From the NCBI GenBank assembly GCA_002862205.1, contig PKCN01000405.1, positions 1 through 63,033 of the forward strand: a stretch of 63,033 bases of DNA. The letters run 5' to 3'. Of the stretch, positions 1-8,586 are shown in pieces. Positions within the stretch are counted from its first letter, which is position 1, and each line of letters opens with the position of its first letter. This DNA is from Planctomycetaceae bacterium. Lineage in GTDB: Bacteria > Planctomycetota > Planctomycetia > Pirellulales > Pirellulaceae. Both the position numbers and the translations under genes were made by a program. Below the pieces are notes generated by a model, which worked only from the letters and a program-made list of their open reading frames with translations, searched no databases and was not told the origin of the DNA.

Positions 1-255
1 AACCGTCATGTGTGGTTGAATCTCTGAGCCTTGATGTCCAACATCGTTCCGGCTCATCCTTCCAACCGTTTAAAACTGGGCGTAACTTTACGCGCTTCTA
101 CAAATTCCGCAACATGTTTTTTTAAAAAAAGTGGTTGCGTGACAAAAAAAAATTGTTACGTGAAAGCTCTCTTTCCACTTAATTGTGCGCTTTGATGCGC
201 ACAGGAACGTGCAAAACGAACGTCAGTAACGAAAGAAACGCAATCAACGCGCGTT
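1..255. other. intergenic left edge, no gene seen
   Basis: I see no convincing coding region here. Positions 119-152 hold A and T runs. A 7-bp perfect inverted repeat (TGTGCGC at 184-190, loop of 6, GCGCACA at 197-203) lies about 50 bases beyond the stop of the minus-strand M50 protease gene. It could be a transcription terminator for that gene, but no T-tract follows it on the minus strand, so this is a weak call. Confidence 0.4.
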
Positions 256-1053
256 TCAATAACCCATTCGTTGGCTTTGTTGAATCGCTTGAAAATTTGT
301 CCAACCAAGCATCAAAAAAAGTATCGCTAAATAAGTTTGACCGTTTGTAAATCCATAAAAACCAACCGCACCTGCAACAATCACACTGACCCACAGTGCT
401 TGAATCATGTTGCCACCAGACAACTGCACAACGGATCTCATCACTTGACCACCATCCAATGGCATGACGGGCAAGAGATTCAACAAAGCCCATAAGATGC
501 TCGGATAGATATAGAAAGTAACCAGTACTAACAGTCCGGGGCTATCGATAGCGTTGCCTTCAACAAGCGACGGGATCCGTTTGAAAACCTGTGGCATGAT
601 CTCGAAGACAAATAGTTGGTAGCCAGCCAATTTCACTGCGACGATGACCAAAATTCCGGATCCAAGCTGAGCCAACGGCCCGGCCAGTGAAATCCAGATA
701 TTCTGATTGGGTGTCAGCCCACCAAACGAGTGGTCTGTTGTCCGCGACCTTCCTGGAATCGCCATCCCACCGAAATGATAAAGAACAATCGACGATTCGA
801 TTCCATATCGGCGAAAGGCAAGAGAATGTCCCAGTTCGTGAATGACAATGGATACGAGTAGGCAAGCCGACCAGACAAGTAACGTCGGCAACAAACCGAG
901 GCTGTTAGGTCCCAGCAATTGGTCCATCAATTGCGACAGGCTGTATCCAAACACAAAGGCCGCTATCCAGAAGGTCCAAGACACCCGAATGGGTATCCCC
1001 AACAGATTGAATCGCAAATCGTAAGGCGACTGAGCAGGTTCTTGCAAAAACAT
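256..1053 (-). CDS. M50-family site-2 protease-like membrane metalloprotease
   Basis: The 265-residue product is a predicted zinc metalloprotease that cleaves within or next to the membrane. HELGH at residues 72-76 supplies two zinc ligands and the catalytic Glu. NLLPVMPLDGG at 192-202 gives the Asp-Gly-Gly of the second M50 motif. Hydrophobic stretches near 25-40, 55-75, 120-145, 175-198 and 215-250 make it a multi-pass protein. There is no CBS or PDZ domain, so it belongs to the short S2P type rather than RseP. The substrate is unknown. It is alone on its strand; the next minus-strand gene ends 231 bases upstream. No strong ribosome-binding site precedes the ATG. The family call is firm and the role is open. 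Confidence 0.85.
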   Translation of the reverse strand: MFLQEPAQSPYDLRFNLLGIPIRVSWTFWIAAFVFGYSLSQLMDQLLGPNSLGLLPTLLVWSACLLVSIVIHELGHSLAFRRYGIESSIVLYHFGGMAIPGRSRTTDHSFGGLTPNQNIWISLAGPLAQLGSGILVIVAVKLAGYQLFVFEIMPQVFKRIPSLVEGNAIDSPGLLVLVTFYIYPSILWALLNLLPVMPLDGGQVMRSVVQLSGGNMIQALWVSVIVAGAVGFYGFTNGQTYLAILFLMLGWTNFQAIQQSQRMGY

Positions 1054-1173
1054 ATTGTGGCTGAAACTCGAAGTGTCAAAAAGGAACAGAAGCCGAAGAA
1101 AAGCAGTCTAGCTGTTTTTCTGCTTTCGAATGAATCGGCGATCCATACACCGGTTGTTGAGCCCCTTCCCTCC

Positions 1174-1207
1174 GCCATACGGGGAAGCCATACGGGGAGG
1201 CCGTACG
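1174..1207. repeat. 13-bp tandem repeat, 2.6 copies, intergenic
   Basis: GCCATACGGGGAA (1174-1186) is followed directly by GCCATACGGGGAG (1187-1199) and the start of a third copy, GCCGTACG (1200-1207). It sits between the prolyl oligopeptidase stop and the M50 protease start. It resembles in size the longer 13-bp array at 21376. Confidence 0.7.
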
Positions 1208-1284
1208 AAAACCGGGTCTTCAGACTCTCCGCAACCATTCTTTTGCGGTTGTCAACCTGATTGCAATGCGTTGTGGATCCACGC

Positions 1285-3432
1285 CTACTTCAGATTCGCT
1301 ATCAGAAAAGCCCACAAGTCCGCATACTCATCAATTCGTTTGCTGATGGGAGTTCCCGCTCCGTGACCAGCCCGGGTTTCGATTCTAATCAACGCAGGTC
1401 GATCACAACCCTGTGCCGCCTGCAGAGCAGCAGCAAATTTGAAACTGTGCCCGGGAACGACTCGATCATCCCGTTCAGCTGTTGTGACCAGCGTTGCCGG
1501 GTAACATGTGCCAGGCTTCAAATTGTGAAGTGGAGAATAGGAAAGCAGATTATCGATCTGGTCTTCTTCATCGCTACTTCCATACTCGGTGGCCCACGCC
1601 CATCCAATGGTGAACTTGTGGTAGCGCAACATATCCATGACACCTACTCCTGGCAGACACGCCCCGAACAGGTCTGGACGTTGCGTCATGACCGCTCCGA
1701 CCAGTAACCCGCCGTTACTGCGGCCTTGCAAGGCCAGCCGATTGGGTTGTGTATAGCCTTCTGCTACAAGGTGTTCCGCTGAAGCGATACAGTCGTTGAA
1801 CACATTCTGTTTTTTGAGTCGCATTCCATCTTCGTGCCATTGGCGGCCATACTCACCACCACCACGCAGATTGGCAACAGCATAAATGCCACCGCTTTCG
1901 ACCCAACCGACAGTAGCCGGTGAAAAAGAAGGTGTGATGGAGATATTGAATCCACCATACCCGTACAACAAAGTCCGATTGGACCCATCCAGTTTTGAAT
2001 CTTTTCGGCGAGTCACAATGATGGGCACGGTTGTACCATCTTTGCTTTTGCAAAACAGTTGCTCGGTCACAAACTCATCCACATTAAAATCAACTTCAGG
2101 CTGCCGCCACAAAGTGATTTTTCCATCTGGCAAACTCACACGATAGATCGACGCGGGTGTGACATAATTGGTGAAAGAGAAGAAAGTTTCTTTCGCATCA
2201 CGTTTGCCCCCAAACCCACTGACGGTACCAACGCCCGGTAAATCCATTTCACCCAGCAGTGAACCATCCAGATCATGTCGGGTCACCTTGCCACGCGCAT
2301 CTTTGAGCCAACTGGCATAAAATACCGATCCGAACAGATTGGCTCCTTCCAGCACATCATCGGTCTGCGGAATGACTTCTCGCCAAGCGCTGCGCTCGGG
2401 TTGTTTCGCAGAAACGGCGATCAACCGTCGTTTAGGTGCTTCATGATCGGTCATGAAAAACAACGTCTCACCATCTGATGCGATCCACTCATATTCAGCA
2501 TCAAAGCCTGTGATCAGCGGTTCCACTTTGGAATCCAACTGTTGCAGATCCTTGATGAATATCTGTGACTTCGGTTCGCTACCTTTCCAATTCTGAATGA
2601 TCAGATACTGTCCATCGTCGGTCACAGCGGGTGAAAATCCCCACTTCGGATGATCTGGTCGTTCCAAGATCAGCTGATCTTTGCTTTGCGGATCTCCAAT
2701 CTTGTGGAAAAACATCCGCTGATTTTCGTTCGTGCCGGTAAGTTCTTGTCCCTCTTGTGGTTCTGCGTAGCGACCGTAAAAGAATCCGCTGCCGTCGGGC
2801 ATCCACGCAATGCTGCTGAACTTGACCCACTGAACCAGATCATCAAGATCTTTTCCTGACTCGACATCGCGGACCTTCCAGGTTCGCCAATCACTGCCAC
2901 CATCGGCCAGCCCATAAGCAAGCAATTTCCCATCTTTGCTTGCTACTGCGCCCGCCAAGGCCACCGTCCCATCTTTGCTCAAGGTATTCGGATTCAGCAA
3001 CACGTTTCGTGGTGCGTCCAGGGAGGTTGCCTTGTAATAGACACTTTGATTTTGCAGTCCATCATTGTGGGTGTAGAAGTAGGTCTTGCCCCGATGGCTT
3101 GGCATTCCGAATCTCTCGTAGTTCCATAGTTTTTTGAGCCGCTGTTGCATGACCTTCCGTTCCGGAATTGACTGCAAATACTGTTGCGTGATTTTATTTT
3201 CTGCCGCAATCCACTCGGCGGTTTGCTCACTTTCGGTATCTTCCAACCAACGATACGGGTCAGAGACCTTCCTGCCGTGATAATCGTCCATGACGTCAAC
3301 TGTCTTGGTTTTTGGATACTTCATTTTGCTTGCGCTAGCATGGCTTGAATTTTCCTGAGCTTGCAAAGCTGCAGAAGTGAGGGTGTAAAAAATAAAAAGT
3401 GACACCAGACAACGGAAACGGTGTAAATTCAC
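1285..3432 (-). CDS. prolyl oligopeptidase (S9A), secreted
   Basis: The 715-residue product is a serine peptidase that cleaves short peptides after proline. The C-terminal alpha/beta-hydrolase carries the triad: Ser in GRSNGG (about 572), Asp in DDRVVPGHS (about 655) and His in RAGHGAG (about 690). This matches the usual roughly 710-residue family size and spacing. The N-terminal half would be the beta-propeller, starting after the family-typical DPYRWLED segment. I chose the GTG at 3432 because AAGGA lies 7 bases upstream and translation then opens with a signal peptide (RFRCLVSLFIFYTLTSA, ending near Ala-Gln-Ala-Gln). The reading frame stays open to an ATG at 3582, but that start would bury the signal and overlap divergent comEC. 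Export to the periplasm is inferred from the signal. Confidence 0.93.
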   Translation of the reverse strand: MNLHRFRCLVSLFIFYTLTSAALQAQENSSHASASKMKYPKTKTVDVMDDYHGRKVSDPYRWLEDTESEQTAEWIAAENKITQQYLQSIPERKVMQQRLKKLWNYERFGMPSHRGKTYFYTHNDGLQNQSVYYKATSLDAPRNVLLNPNTLSKDGTVALAGAVASKDGKLLAYGLADGGSDWRTWKVRDVESGKDLDDLVQWVKFSSIAWMPDGSGFFYGRYAEPQEGQELTGTNENQRMFFHKIGDPQSKDQLILERPDHPKWGFSPAVTDDGQYLIIQNWKGSEPKSQIFIKDLQQLDSKVEPLITGFDAEYEWIASDGETLFFMTDHEAPKRRLIAVSAKQPERSAWREVIPQTDDVLEGANLFGSVFYASWLKDARGKVTRHDLDGSLLGEMDLPGVGTVSGFGGKRDAKETFFSFTNYVTPASIYRVSLPDGKITLWRQPEVDFNVDEFVTEQLFCKSKDGTTVPIIVTRRKDSKLDGSNRTLLYGYGGFNISITPSFSPATVGWVESGGIYAVANLRGGGEYGRQWHEDGMRLKKQNVFNDCIASAEHLVAEGYTQPNRLALQGRSNGGLLVGAVMTQRPDLFGACLPGVGVMDMLRYHKFTIGWAWATEYGSSDEEDQIDNLLSYSPLHNLKPGTCYPATLVTTAERDDRVVPGHSFKFAAALQAAQGCDRPALIRIETRAGHGAGTPISKRIDEYADLWAFLIANLK

Positions 3433-3518
3433 TCGAAAATCCTTATCAGAAAAAGCTCGGAATCTTGGACGCGGTAATTCGAACCGCGTGCCCCCCAAGA
3501 TAACCGAGTTGGGAGGAG

Positions 3519-6143
3519 ATGGACGCTTTGTCTGGGGCACAAAATTCCTGTTCTTGGGTGATTGCAGCTTGGAGCGGGTCACGGAGATCCAAGATCAATC
3601 GGCAACCCATGTTGTTGATTTCACTGGCCACTATTTTTGGCATCCTGCTGGATACCTGCTATCCACTGGATCAACAGGCCTCGTTCCGTACGACATCCTG
3701 GCTCCGATTGACATTGGGGTACGTTTGGTGGGTTTCCGTTGCTCTGTGTCTGCTGCTGCTGATCCGGGCGAGACCTTCAGTGCGTCGGATAGTCGCGGTG
3801 CTGATCTTTGTGCCATTGGGTGGTTGGCTGCACCACCACCAAACTGATTTGCATCAGCACTGCCCGCTTGGGAAGTATTTGCGTTTGACTGAGCAGCCCA
3901 CCGTCATCCGCGGGATCGTCGATCGTCCGCCAAGCTTGTGTAATCGCAAATCGCAACACGTTATCAGCGGGCACCATCGTTCACCTTGGCAAACGCAGAT
4001 CGAAGTCCGGGTCACGGAATTGAGAGTGGGACAATTTTTCAGACCTTCGGATGGTCGAGTCTTGATCATGATTGAAGGAAAGTGCACCGACTTATTGCCG
4101 GGTGATACAATCGAAGCTTATGGCGACCTGTGCCGTTTCGATACACCCGGCAATCCCGGACAACGGGATCTTCGACCTCTCTATCGATATCGCAACTTGC
4201 AGGCGAGGTTCAGAGTCACTGATCCCCGTCAAATCATCCGCACGCCTGGCACCCTGAGTTGGCGAAAAGCCATTCACCGCTGGATTGCCAGTTTTGCTGC
4301 GAGGGGTCGTGATGAACTGCTGCAACACACGTCAAATGATTCCGGTCCACTTGCCGTTGCCATGGTACTGGGGCAACGTGACTACATCGATCATGCGACC
4401 AGTGATTTACTGCTGGTGACTGGCACTGCCCATCTGCTATCGGTCAGTGGCATGCACTTGGCGATCCTGGTCGTCTTGGCAAACTTTCTTGCAACACTGG
4501 CTCGCTTGCCGATCCGGCTGAGGATCATCTGCATTCTTTTGTTCTGTTTGTTCTACACATCACTTACGGGAGGCCGACCACCTGTCATTCGTGCTGCGGT
4601 TCTGGTGGGAATCTTTCTGCTATCAGTTTGGTTGCGACGCATGAATCAACCTATCAATACGTTATCGGTAGCCGCATTGGTTTTAATTTTCTTGAATCCG
4701 GGAAATGCATTGAACGTGGGTGTCCATCTTTCATTTTTGGCGGTTCTGACATTGATTGTATGTGCACGCAGAGTGGCTTCTGAACCTGTCAGTCATGAGG
4801 GTGACGCAAAGCAGAAGCGACTGGATGATCTGATTGATACCGGCAGAAATCGTCTGCGTGTATCAGCAGAAAAACTGATGGGAAAAATTTACAGAGTGTT
4901 CTGGTTGAGTGGTTGTGTAACCACAGTCTGCATGCCCTTGGTCTGGTACCACTTTCACGTCGTCTCACCGATTAGCGTGGTTGTCAATCTTTTATTGGCA
5001 CCTTGTCTGTTGGTGGCTTTGGTCTCGGGTCTGTTGGTAATCGCAAGCGGTTTGATACATGACTCACTTGCGATCATTCCCGGTTGGATTTGCAGCAGGA
5101 CGCTGGAATGGATGCAGGGTGTGATGTCGGTCGCAGCCGACATCCCACTGGGTCATGTCTGGTTGCCAGCACCGCCTGGTTATTGGGTCACCACGTTTTA
5201 CGTCTTGCTGGTGGCAACATTTTTCATTCCGTGGAACGACAATTGGCATCGTCATGGCCGTCATATCTGGATCGCCATCTGGATACCGGTGGCCTATCTA
5301 TTGGCAATTCATGGGCGACCCGTTCCCGAGGGCACCTTGGAAGCAACCTTTCTTGATGTGGGTCATGGCACGTGTGTGGTTTTGCGGATGCCATCGAACG
5401 AAGTCTGGATGTACGACTGTGGTCGACTTGGAAATGAATCGTATAGCAGTGCCGGTATCGATCGTGCACTTTGGTCGATGGGAATCACTCGCCTGGAAGG
5501 AATCATTCTTTCCCATGCTGATGCTGATCACTTCAATGCACTGCCCGGAATTTTGAAACGATTCCAAGTGCGTTGTGTGATCACACCGCCGGGGATGCTC
5601 AGCGAGCCTGAATCGGCATTGCTTCCGATTCAAAAATCAATCCGGCATTACGGTATTGATGTGCGGGAAGTGCACCACGATCATGATCGGCATGGAATCG
5701 CAAGTTTGGAATCTTTGGGTGTGACATTTCCAGCATCAGTTGAGGTGCTGCATCCACTCCTCAACCGCGTACCGGGAAGCGATAACGCAAACAGCCTTGT
5801 GTTGCACTTGCGATGGGGTGGCAGAAGCATGATTCTGCCTGGCGATCTTGAACCGCCTGGCACAGCGATGGTGGTGAATCTACCCCGTCCCAAAGCGGGT
5901 GGTATTTTGATGGCGCCGCACCATGGCAGCTTGCGAATGGACGCAGCCTCTGTTCTGGAATGGGCACGACCCCAGGAAACCATTGTCAGTGGTGGCGCAC
6001 GGGCCAGTAAACCGGAGGTACAGGAGATGCTTTCGGTGCATGGTTCGGAGGTTCATGTCACGGCGAATGCGGGTGCAATTCGTGTTCAAATCGGTAAACA
6101 AGGTAAGGTTCGTGTTCAAGAATGGAATTGTGCGGGTTGGTAA
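3519..6143 (+). CDS. comEC: ComEC/Rec2-family DNA uptake channel protein
   Basis: The 874-residue membrane protein has the ComEC layout. An N-terminal soluble segment (roughly 60-230) precedes a multi-helix competence domain with GTAHLLSVSGMHLAIL (near 305-320). A C-terminal metallo-beta-lactamase-like domain starts near 610, with SHADADH at 665-671 and a later PHHGS. In transformation, ComEC passes single-stranded DNA across the inner membrane; the C-terminal domain has been proposed as the nuclease that degrades the other strand. The first ATG follows GGGAGG very closely (2 bases); an alternative is the ATG at 3609, which begins directly with a membrane helix. It is divergent from the peptidase gene, with 86 bases between the chosen starts. 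No other competence genes are in the window, so active DNA uptake is not shown. Confidence 0.92.
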   Translation: MDALSGAQNSCSWVIAAWSGSRRSKINRQPMLLISLATIFGILLDTCYPLDQQASFRTTSWLRLTLGYVWWVSVALCLLLLIRARPSVRRIVAVLIFVPLGGWLHHHQTDLHQHCPLGKYLRLTEQPTVIRGIVDRPPSLCNRKSQHVISGHHRSPWQTQIEVRVTELRVGQFFRPSDGRVLIMIEGKCTDLLPGDTIEAYGDLCRFDTPGNPGQRDLRPLYRYRNLQARFRVTDPRQIIRTPGTLSWRKAIHRWIASFAARGRDELLQHTSNDSGPLAVAMVLGQRDYIDHATSDLLLVTGTAHLLSVSGMHLAILVVLANFLATLARLPIRLRIICILLFCLFYTSLTGGRPPVIRAAVLVGIFLLSVWLRRMNQPINTLSVAALVLIFLNPGNALNVGVHLSFLAVLTLIVCARRVASEPVSHEGDAKQKRLDDLIDTGRNRLRVSAEKLMGKIYRVFWLSGCVTTVCMPLVWYHFHVVSPISVVVNLLLAPCLLVALVSGLLVIASGLIHDSLAIIPGWICSRTLEWMQGVMSVAADIPLGHVWLPAPPGYWVTTFYVLLVATFFIPWNDNWHRHGRHIWIAIWIPVAYLLAIHGRPVPEGTLEATFLDVGHGTCVVLRMPSNEVWMYDCGRLGNESYSSAGIDRALWSMGITRLEGIILSHADADHFNALPGILKRFQVRCVITPPGMLSEPESALLPIQKSIRHYGIDVREVHHDHDRHGIASLESLGVTFPASVEVLHPLLNRVPGSDNANSLVLHLRWGGRSMILPGDLEPPGTAMVVNLPRPKAGGILMAPHHGSLRMDAASVLEWARPQETIVSGGARASKPEVQEMLSVHGSEVHVTANAGAIRVQIGKQGKVRVQEWNCAGW

Positions 6144-6222
6144 GGCAACAATACGGCACCAAAGTGGCATGAAAAACAGGCCTGCGGCCTGACAACGATC
6201 GCAGAACGTGTAGGATTGATCG

Positions 6223-7197
6223 TTGGCTACAATACAGACACGTTCCCTCAATCCCACCGCCTGTTCCATGCTCGCATTTCTCAGCGAGATTTCGATCACC
6301 TGCGTCTTGGCCAGCTACTTTGTAGTGCTGGTCCTGGAGTTGTTACGCCTGTTCGGTCGAATCCCTGGTCGAGGCCTGTTTGTCATTGGCATGATGTCGG
6401 TGGGTCTCTTCACCCATATCTGTTACCTGATGTTACGGGCGACAGCGTCGGAAGGTGCTGAGGGAGGAAATCAGGAAGTGGGCCTGTTGGCAAGCTGGTC
6501 GGATTGGTCGCTGTTGTTGGCGTTTGGGTTGGCAATCGCATTTTTTGTGTTGTACCTAAGGCGGCCTGACACGATCATCAGTTTCTTTTTCCTGCCAGCG
6601 GTGATGGGTCTGTTGGGATTAGCCATCGCTCTGGGCAACCGACCTCCCTTCAGTCGCACCGAAGCGATCGAAGTGTGGCGGTCTGTGCACGCGATCGCGA
6701 TGATGGCTGGTTCAATCGCCGTGCTCATCGGATTTCTTGCAGGAATCATGTATCTGGTGCAATCCCGAAGATTGAAACAGAAGCGGGCTGGATCCTCTTT
6801 CCGGCTTCCAACACTCGAGTCACTTGGCAGATTGAATCGGCGATGTCTGGTGGGGAGCACGATCGCGGTCGGGATTGGATTGATCGCCGGCGTTGTGATG
6901 AACCTGAATCGGTGGGGAAGCGTTGGTTGGACGGATCAGGGAGTCCTTCTCAGTACGTTGCTTCTGGTCTGGCTGTTGGTCGCGACAGGAATTGAATATT
7001 GCTACGCTCCCGCAAGTCGCGGAAGGAAAGCTGTATACCTGACAATAGCGAGTGGGGGCTTTCTTGTTCTGGCAATGATCGGTGTCCTCACCACCTCCCA
7101 TGGGCAATCCGAGCAAGACCCGTCTTCGCTTGAAAACAGTGATCGATCAGCTTCGGCACAAATTGAATGGTCCACCTCAACGGAGGACATTCAATGA
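6223..7197 (+). CDS. HemX/CcsA-like membrane protein, upstream of hemA
   Basis: The 324-residue product has about eight hydrophobic helices and resembles the CcsA/ResC/HemX group of cytochrome c assembly proteins. The central RSVHAIAMMAGSIAVLIGF segment and the later Asn-Arg-Trp-Gly-Ser-Val-Gly-Trp stretch recall the heme-handling core of that family, though the classical WWD motif is degenerate. The start is a TTG at 6223 with AGGA 7 bases upstream; an ATG at 6268 is the alternative. Its stop overlaps the hemA start as ATGA, so the two are probably co-translated. In Bacillus, HemX lowers HemA protein levels; the same link here is inferred from position only. The C-terminal tail of about 30 residues is polar and Ser-rich. 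Confidence 0.75.
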   Translation: MATIQTRSLNPTACSMLAFLSEISITCVLASYFVVLVLELLRLFGRIPGRGLFVIGMMSVGLFTHICYLMLRATASEGAEGGNQEVGLLASWSDWSLLLAFGLAIAFFVLYLRRPDTIISFFFLPAVMGLLGLAIALGNRPPFSRTEAIEVWRSVHAIAMMAGSIAVLIGFLAGIMYLVQSRRLKQKRAGSSFRLPTLESLGRLNRRCLVGSTIAVGIGLIAGVVMNLNRWGSVGWTDQGVLLSTLLLVWLLVATGIEYCYAPASRGRKAVYLTIASGGFLVLAMIGVLTTSHGQSEQDPSSLENSDRSASAQIEWSTSTEDIQ

Positions 7198-8471
7198 AAT
7201 TGCAGATGATTGGTTGCAGTCATCATGATGCCGCCGTTGAATTCAGAGAGAAGATATCTTTCACCAGCGACCAGATTGGTCAGGCATTGAATGCTTTTCG
7301 CCAACGTTTTCCTTCCTCGGAAATCGTGTTGATCAGCACATGCAACCGCGTAGAACTGTACGCCACTGCGGGCGACAACAACGAACTTGATCGAGATGAT
7401 GTTGCCGAATTTTTGGCAGATCAGCACCAACTGAATGCTGACGAGGTCGTTGATCAGATGATTTATCGTGCTGGTTCAGATGCCGTTGAACATCTTTTTA
7501 CGGTGGCTGCCAGTCTCGATAGCATGGTAGTGGGAGAAGCTCAAATTCTTTCACAAGTCAAACAGGCATACGACACGGCCTGTAACACTGGATCGGCAGG
7601 TCCTCTCACGCACTCGGTATTTCAGGCAGCAAATCGGGCGGCAAAGCGGGTGCAGCAGGAAACATCCATTCACCGGCGACGGGTCAGTGTGCCCAGCGTG
7701 GCGGTTGGCGAGGTCGCAACCGAAGTCTTCGATACACTTCACAACAAGCGGGTGGTGCTGTGCGGTGCTGGTGAAATGGGTGAAGAAACGCTTCGATACC
7801 TGAAACAGGCCGGGGCGAGTGATATCTGCATCGTTAATCGAAGTTACGATCGCGCTGTGGCTCTGGCCAACACATTCAGTGCGGAGTCCGCATTGTGGCA
7901 AGACCTTCAGGAGCAGATTGTAGGTGCTGATTTATTGATCGGCACAACCTCGGCAACAGAACCGATTCTGGACGAAGCAACGTTCCTGCCACTGCATTCC
8001 AAACGCAAGAACCGGCTATTGCTGATTCTGGACTTGGCGGTCCCTCGAGATTTTGAGCCATCGATTGGTGAATTACCGAACGTCTATCTGTACGGAATCG
8101 ATGATTTGCAGTCGGCCTGTGACCGAAATCGTCGCGAACGGCAAAAAGAATGGCCAAAGGCCAAGCAGGTGATTTCAGAAGAAACGCAACGCTTCATGCA
8201 GGCGTTCAATCACAAGGCAACGGGACCTGTCATTCAACGGCTTCGCGAACAGGCCCAAGATCTCAAGAACGATGAACTGGAACGATTGATCAACAAACTT
8301 CGCCTAGAAGACCTCGATCCAACAACTCGTAAAGAGATTGAAAAGTCATTTGACCGTCTGATCAACAAGCTGCTGCATCCACCGCTCGCTTCGTTACGCG
8401 ATGACGCAGCAGAGGGACACCGACGCGGCCTGCTCGAGGCTTTGCGGCATCTTTTCAACCTGGGTGAATGA
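7194..8471 (+). CDS. hemA: glutamyl-tRNA reductase
   Basis: The 425-residue enzyme reduces glutamyl-tRNA(Glu) to glutamate-1-semialdehyde with NADPH, the first step of C5 heme synthesis. The catalytic Cys is residue 50 in STCNRVELYA. GEAQILSQVK (114-123) and the nucleotide-binding GAGEMG (191-196) follow at the expected places. A helical C-terminal dimerisation domain runs from about 320. I chose the ATG at 7194, not the in-frame start 27 bases earlier, because GGAGG lies 7 bases upstream and because it matches the family N-terminus. The ATG overlaps the hemX-like stop by four bases. hemL is not in the window. Confidence 0.97.
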   Translation: MKLQMIGCSHHDAAVEFREKISFTSDQIGQALNAFRQRFPSSEIVLISTCNRVELYATAGDNNELDRDDVAEFLADQHQLNADEVVDQMIYRAGSDAVEHLFTVAASLDSMVVGEAQILSQVKQAYDTACNTGSAGPLTHSVFQAANRAAKRVQQETSIHRRRVSVPSVAVGEVATEVFDTLHNKRVVLCGAGEMGEETLRYLKQAGASDICIVNRSYDRAVALANTFSAESALWQDLQEQIVGADLLIGTTSATEPILDEATFLPLHSKRKNRLLLILDLAVPRDFEPSIGELPNVYLYGIDDLQSACDRNRRERQKEWPKAKQVISEETQRFMQAFNHKATGPVIQRLREQAQDLKNDELERLINKLRLEDLDPTTRKEIEKSFDRLINKLLHPPLASLRDDAAEGHRRGLLEALRHLFNLGE

Positions 8472-8484
8472 ACGCTGTGAAACA

Positions 8485-8506
8485 GCCTTGTGGCCACCCA
8501 CAAGGC
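8485..8506 (+). terminator. hairpin after hemA, possible terminator
   Basis: A perfect 9-bp stem (GCCTTGTGG at 8485-8493 and CCACAAGGC at 8498-8506) with loop CCAC starts 13 bases after the hemA stop, between two convergent genes. No T-run follows, so intrinsic termination is uncertain. Confidence 0.45.
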
Positions 8507-8586
8507 GAATCAGGATCACAGGGCCGTTGGAGAGATCAAGTTAGCTTTGACGAGTCACCTGCACGAAGCTGTGCGGTCAGGAATGA

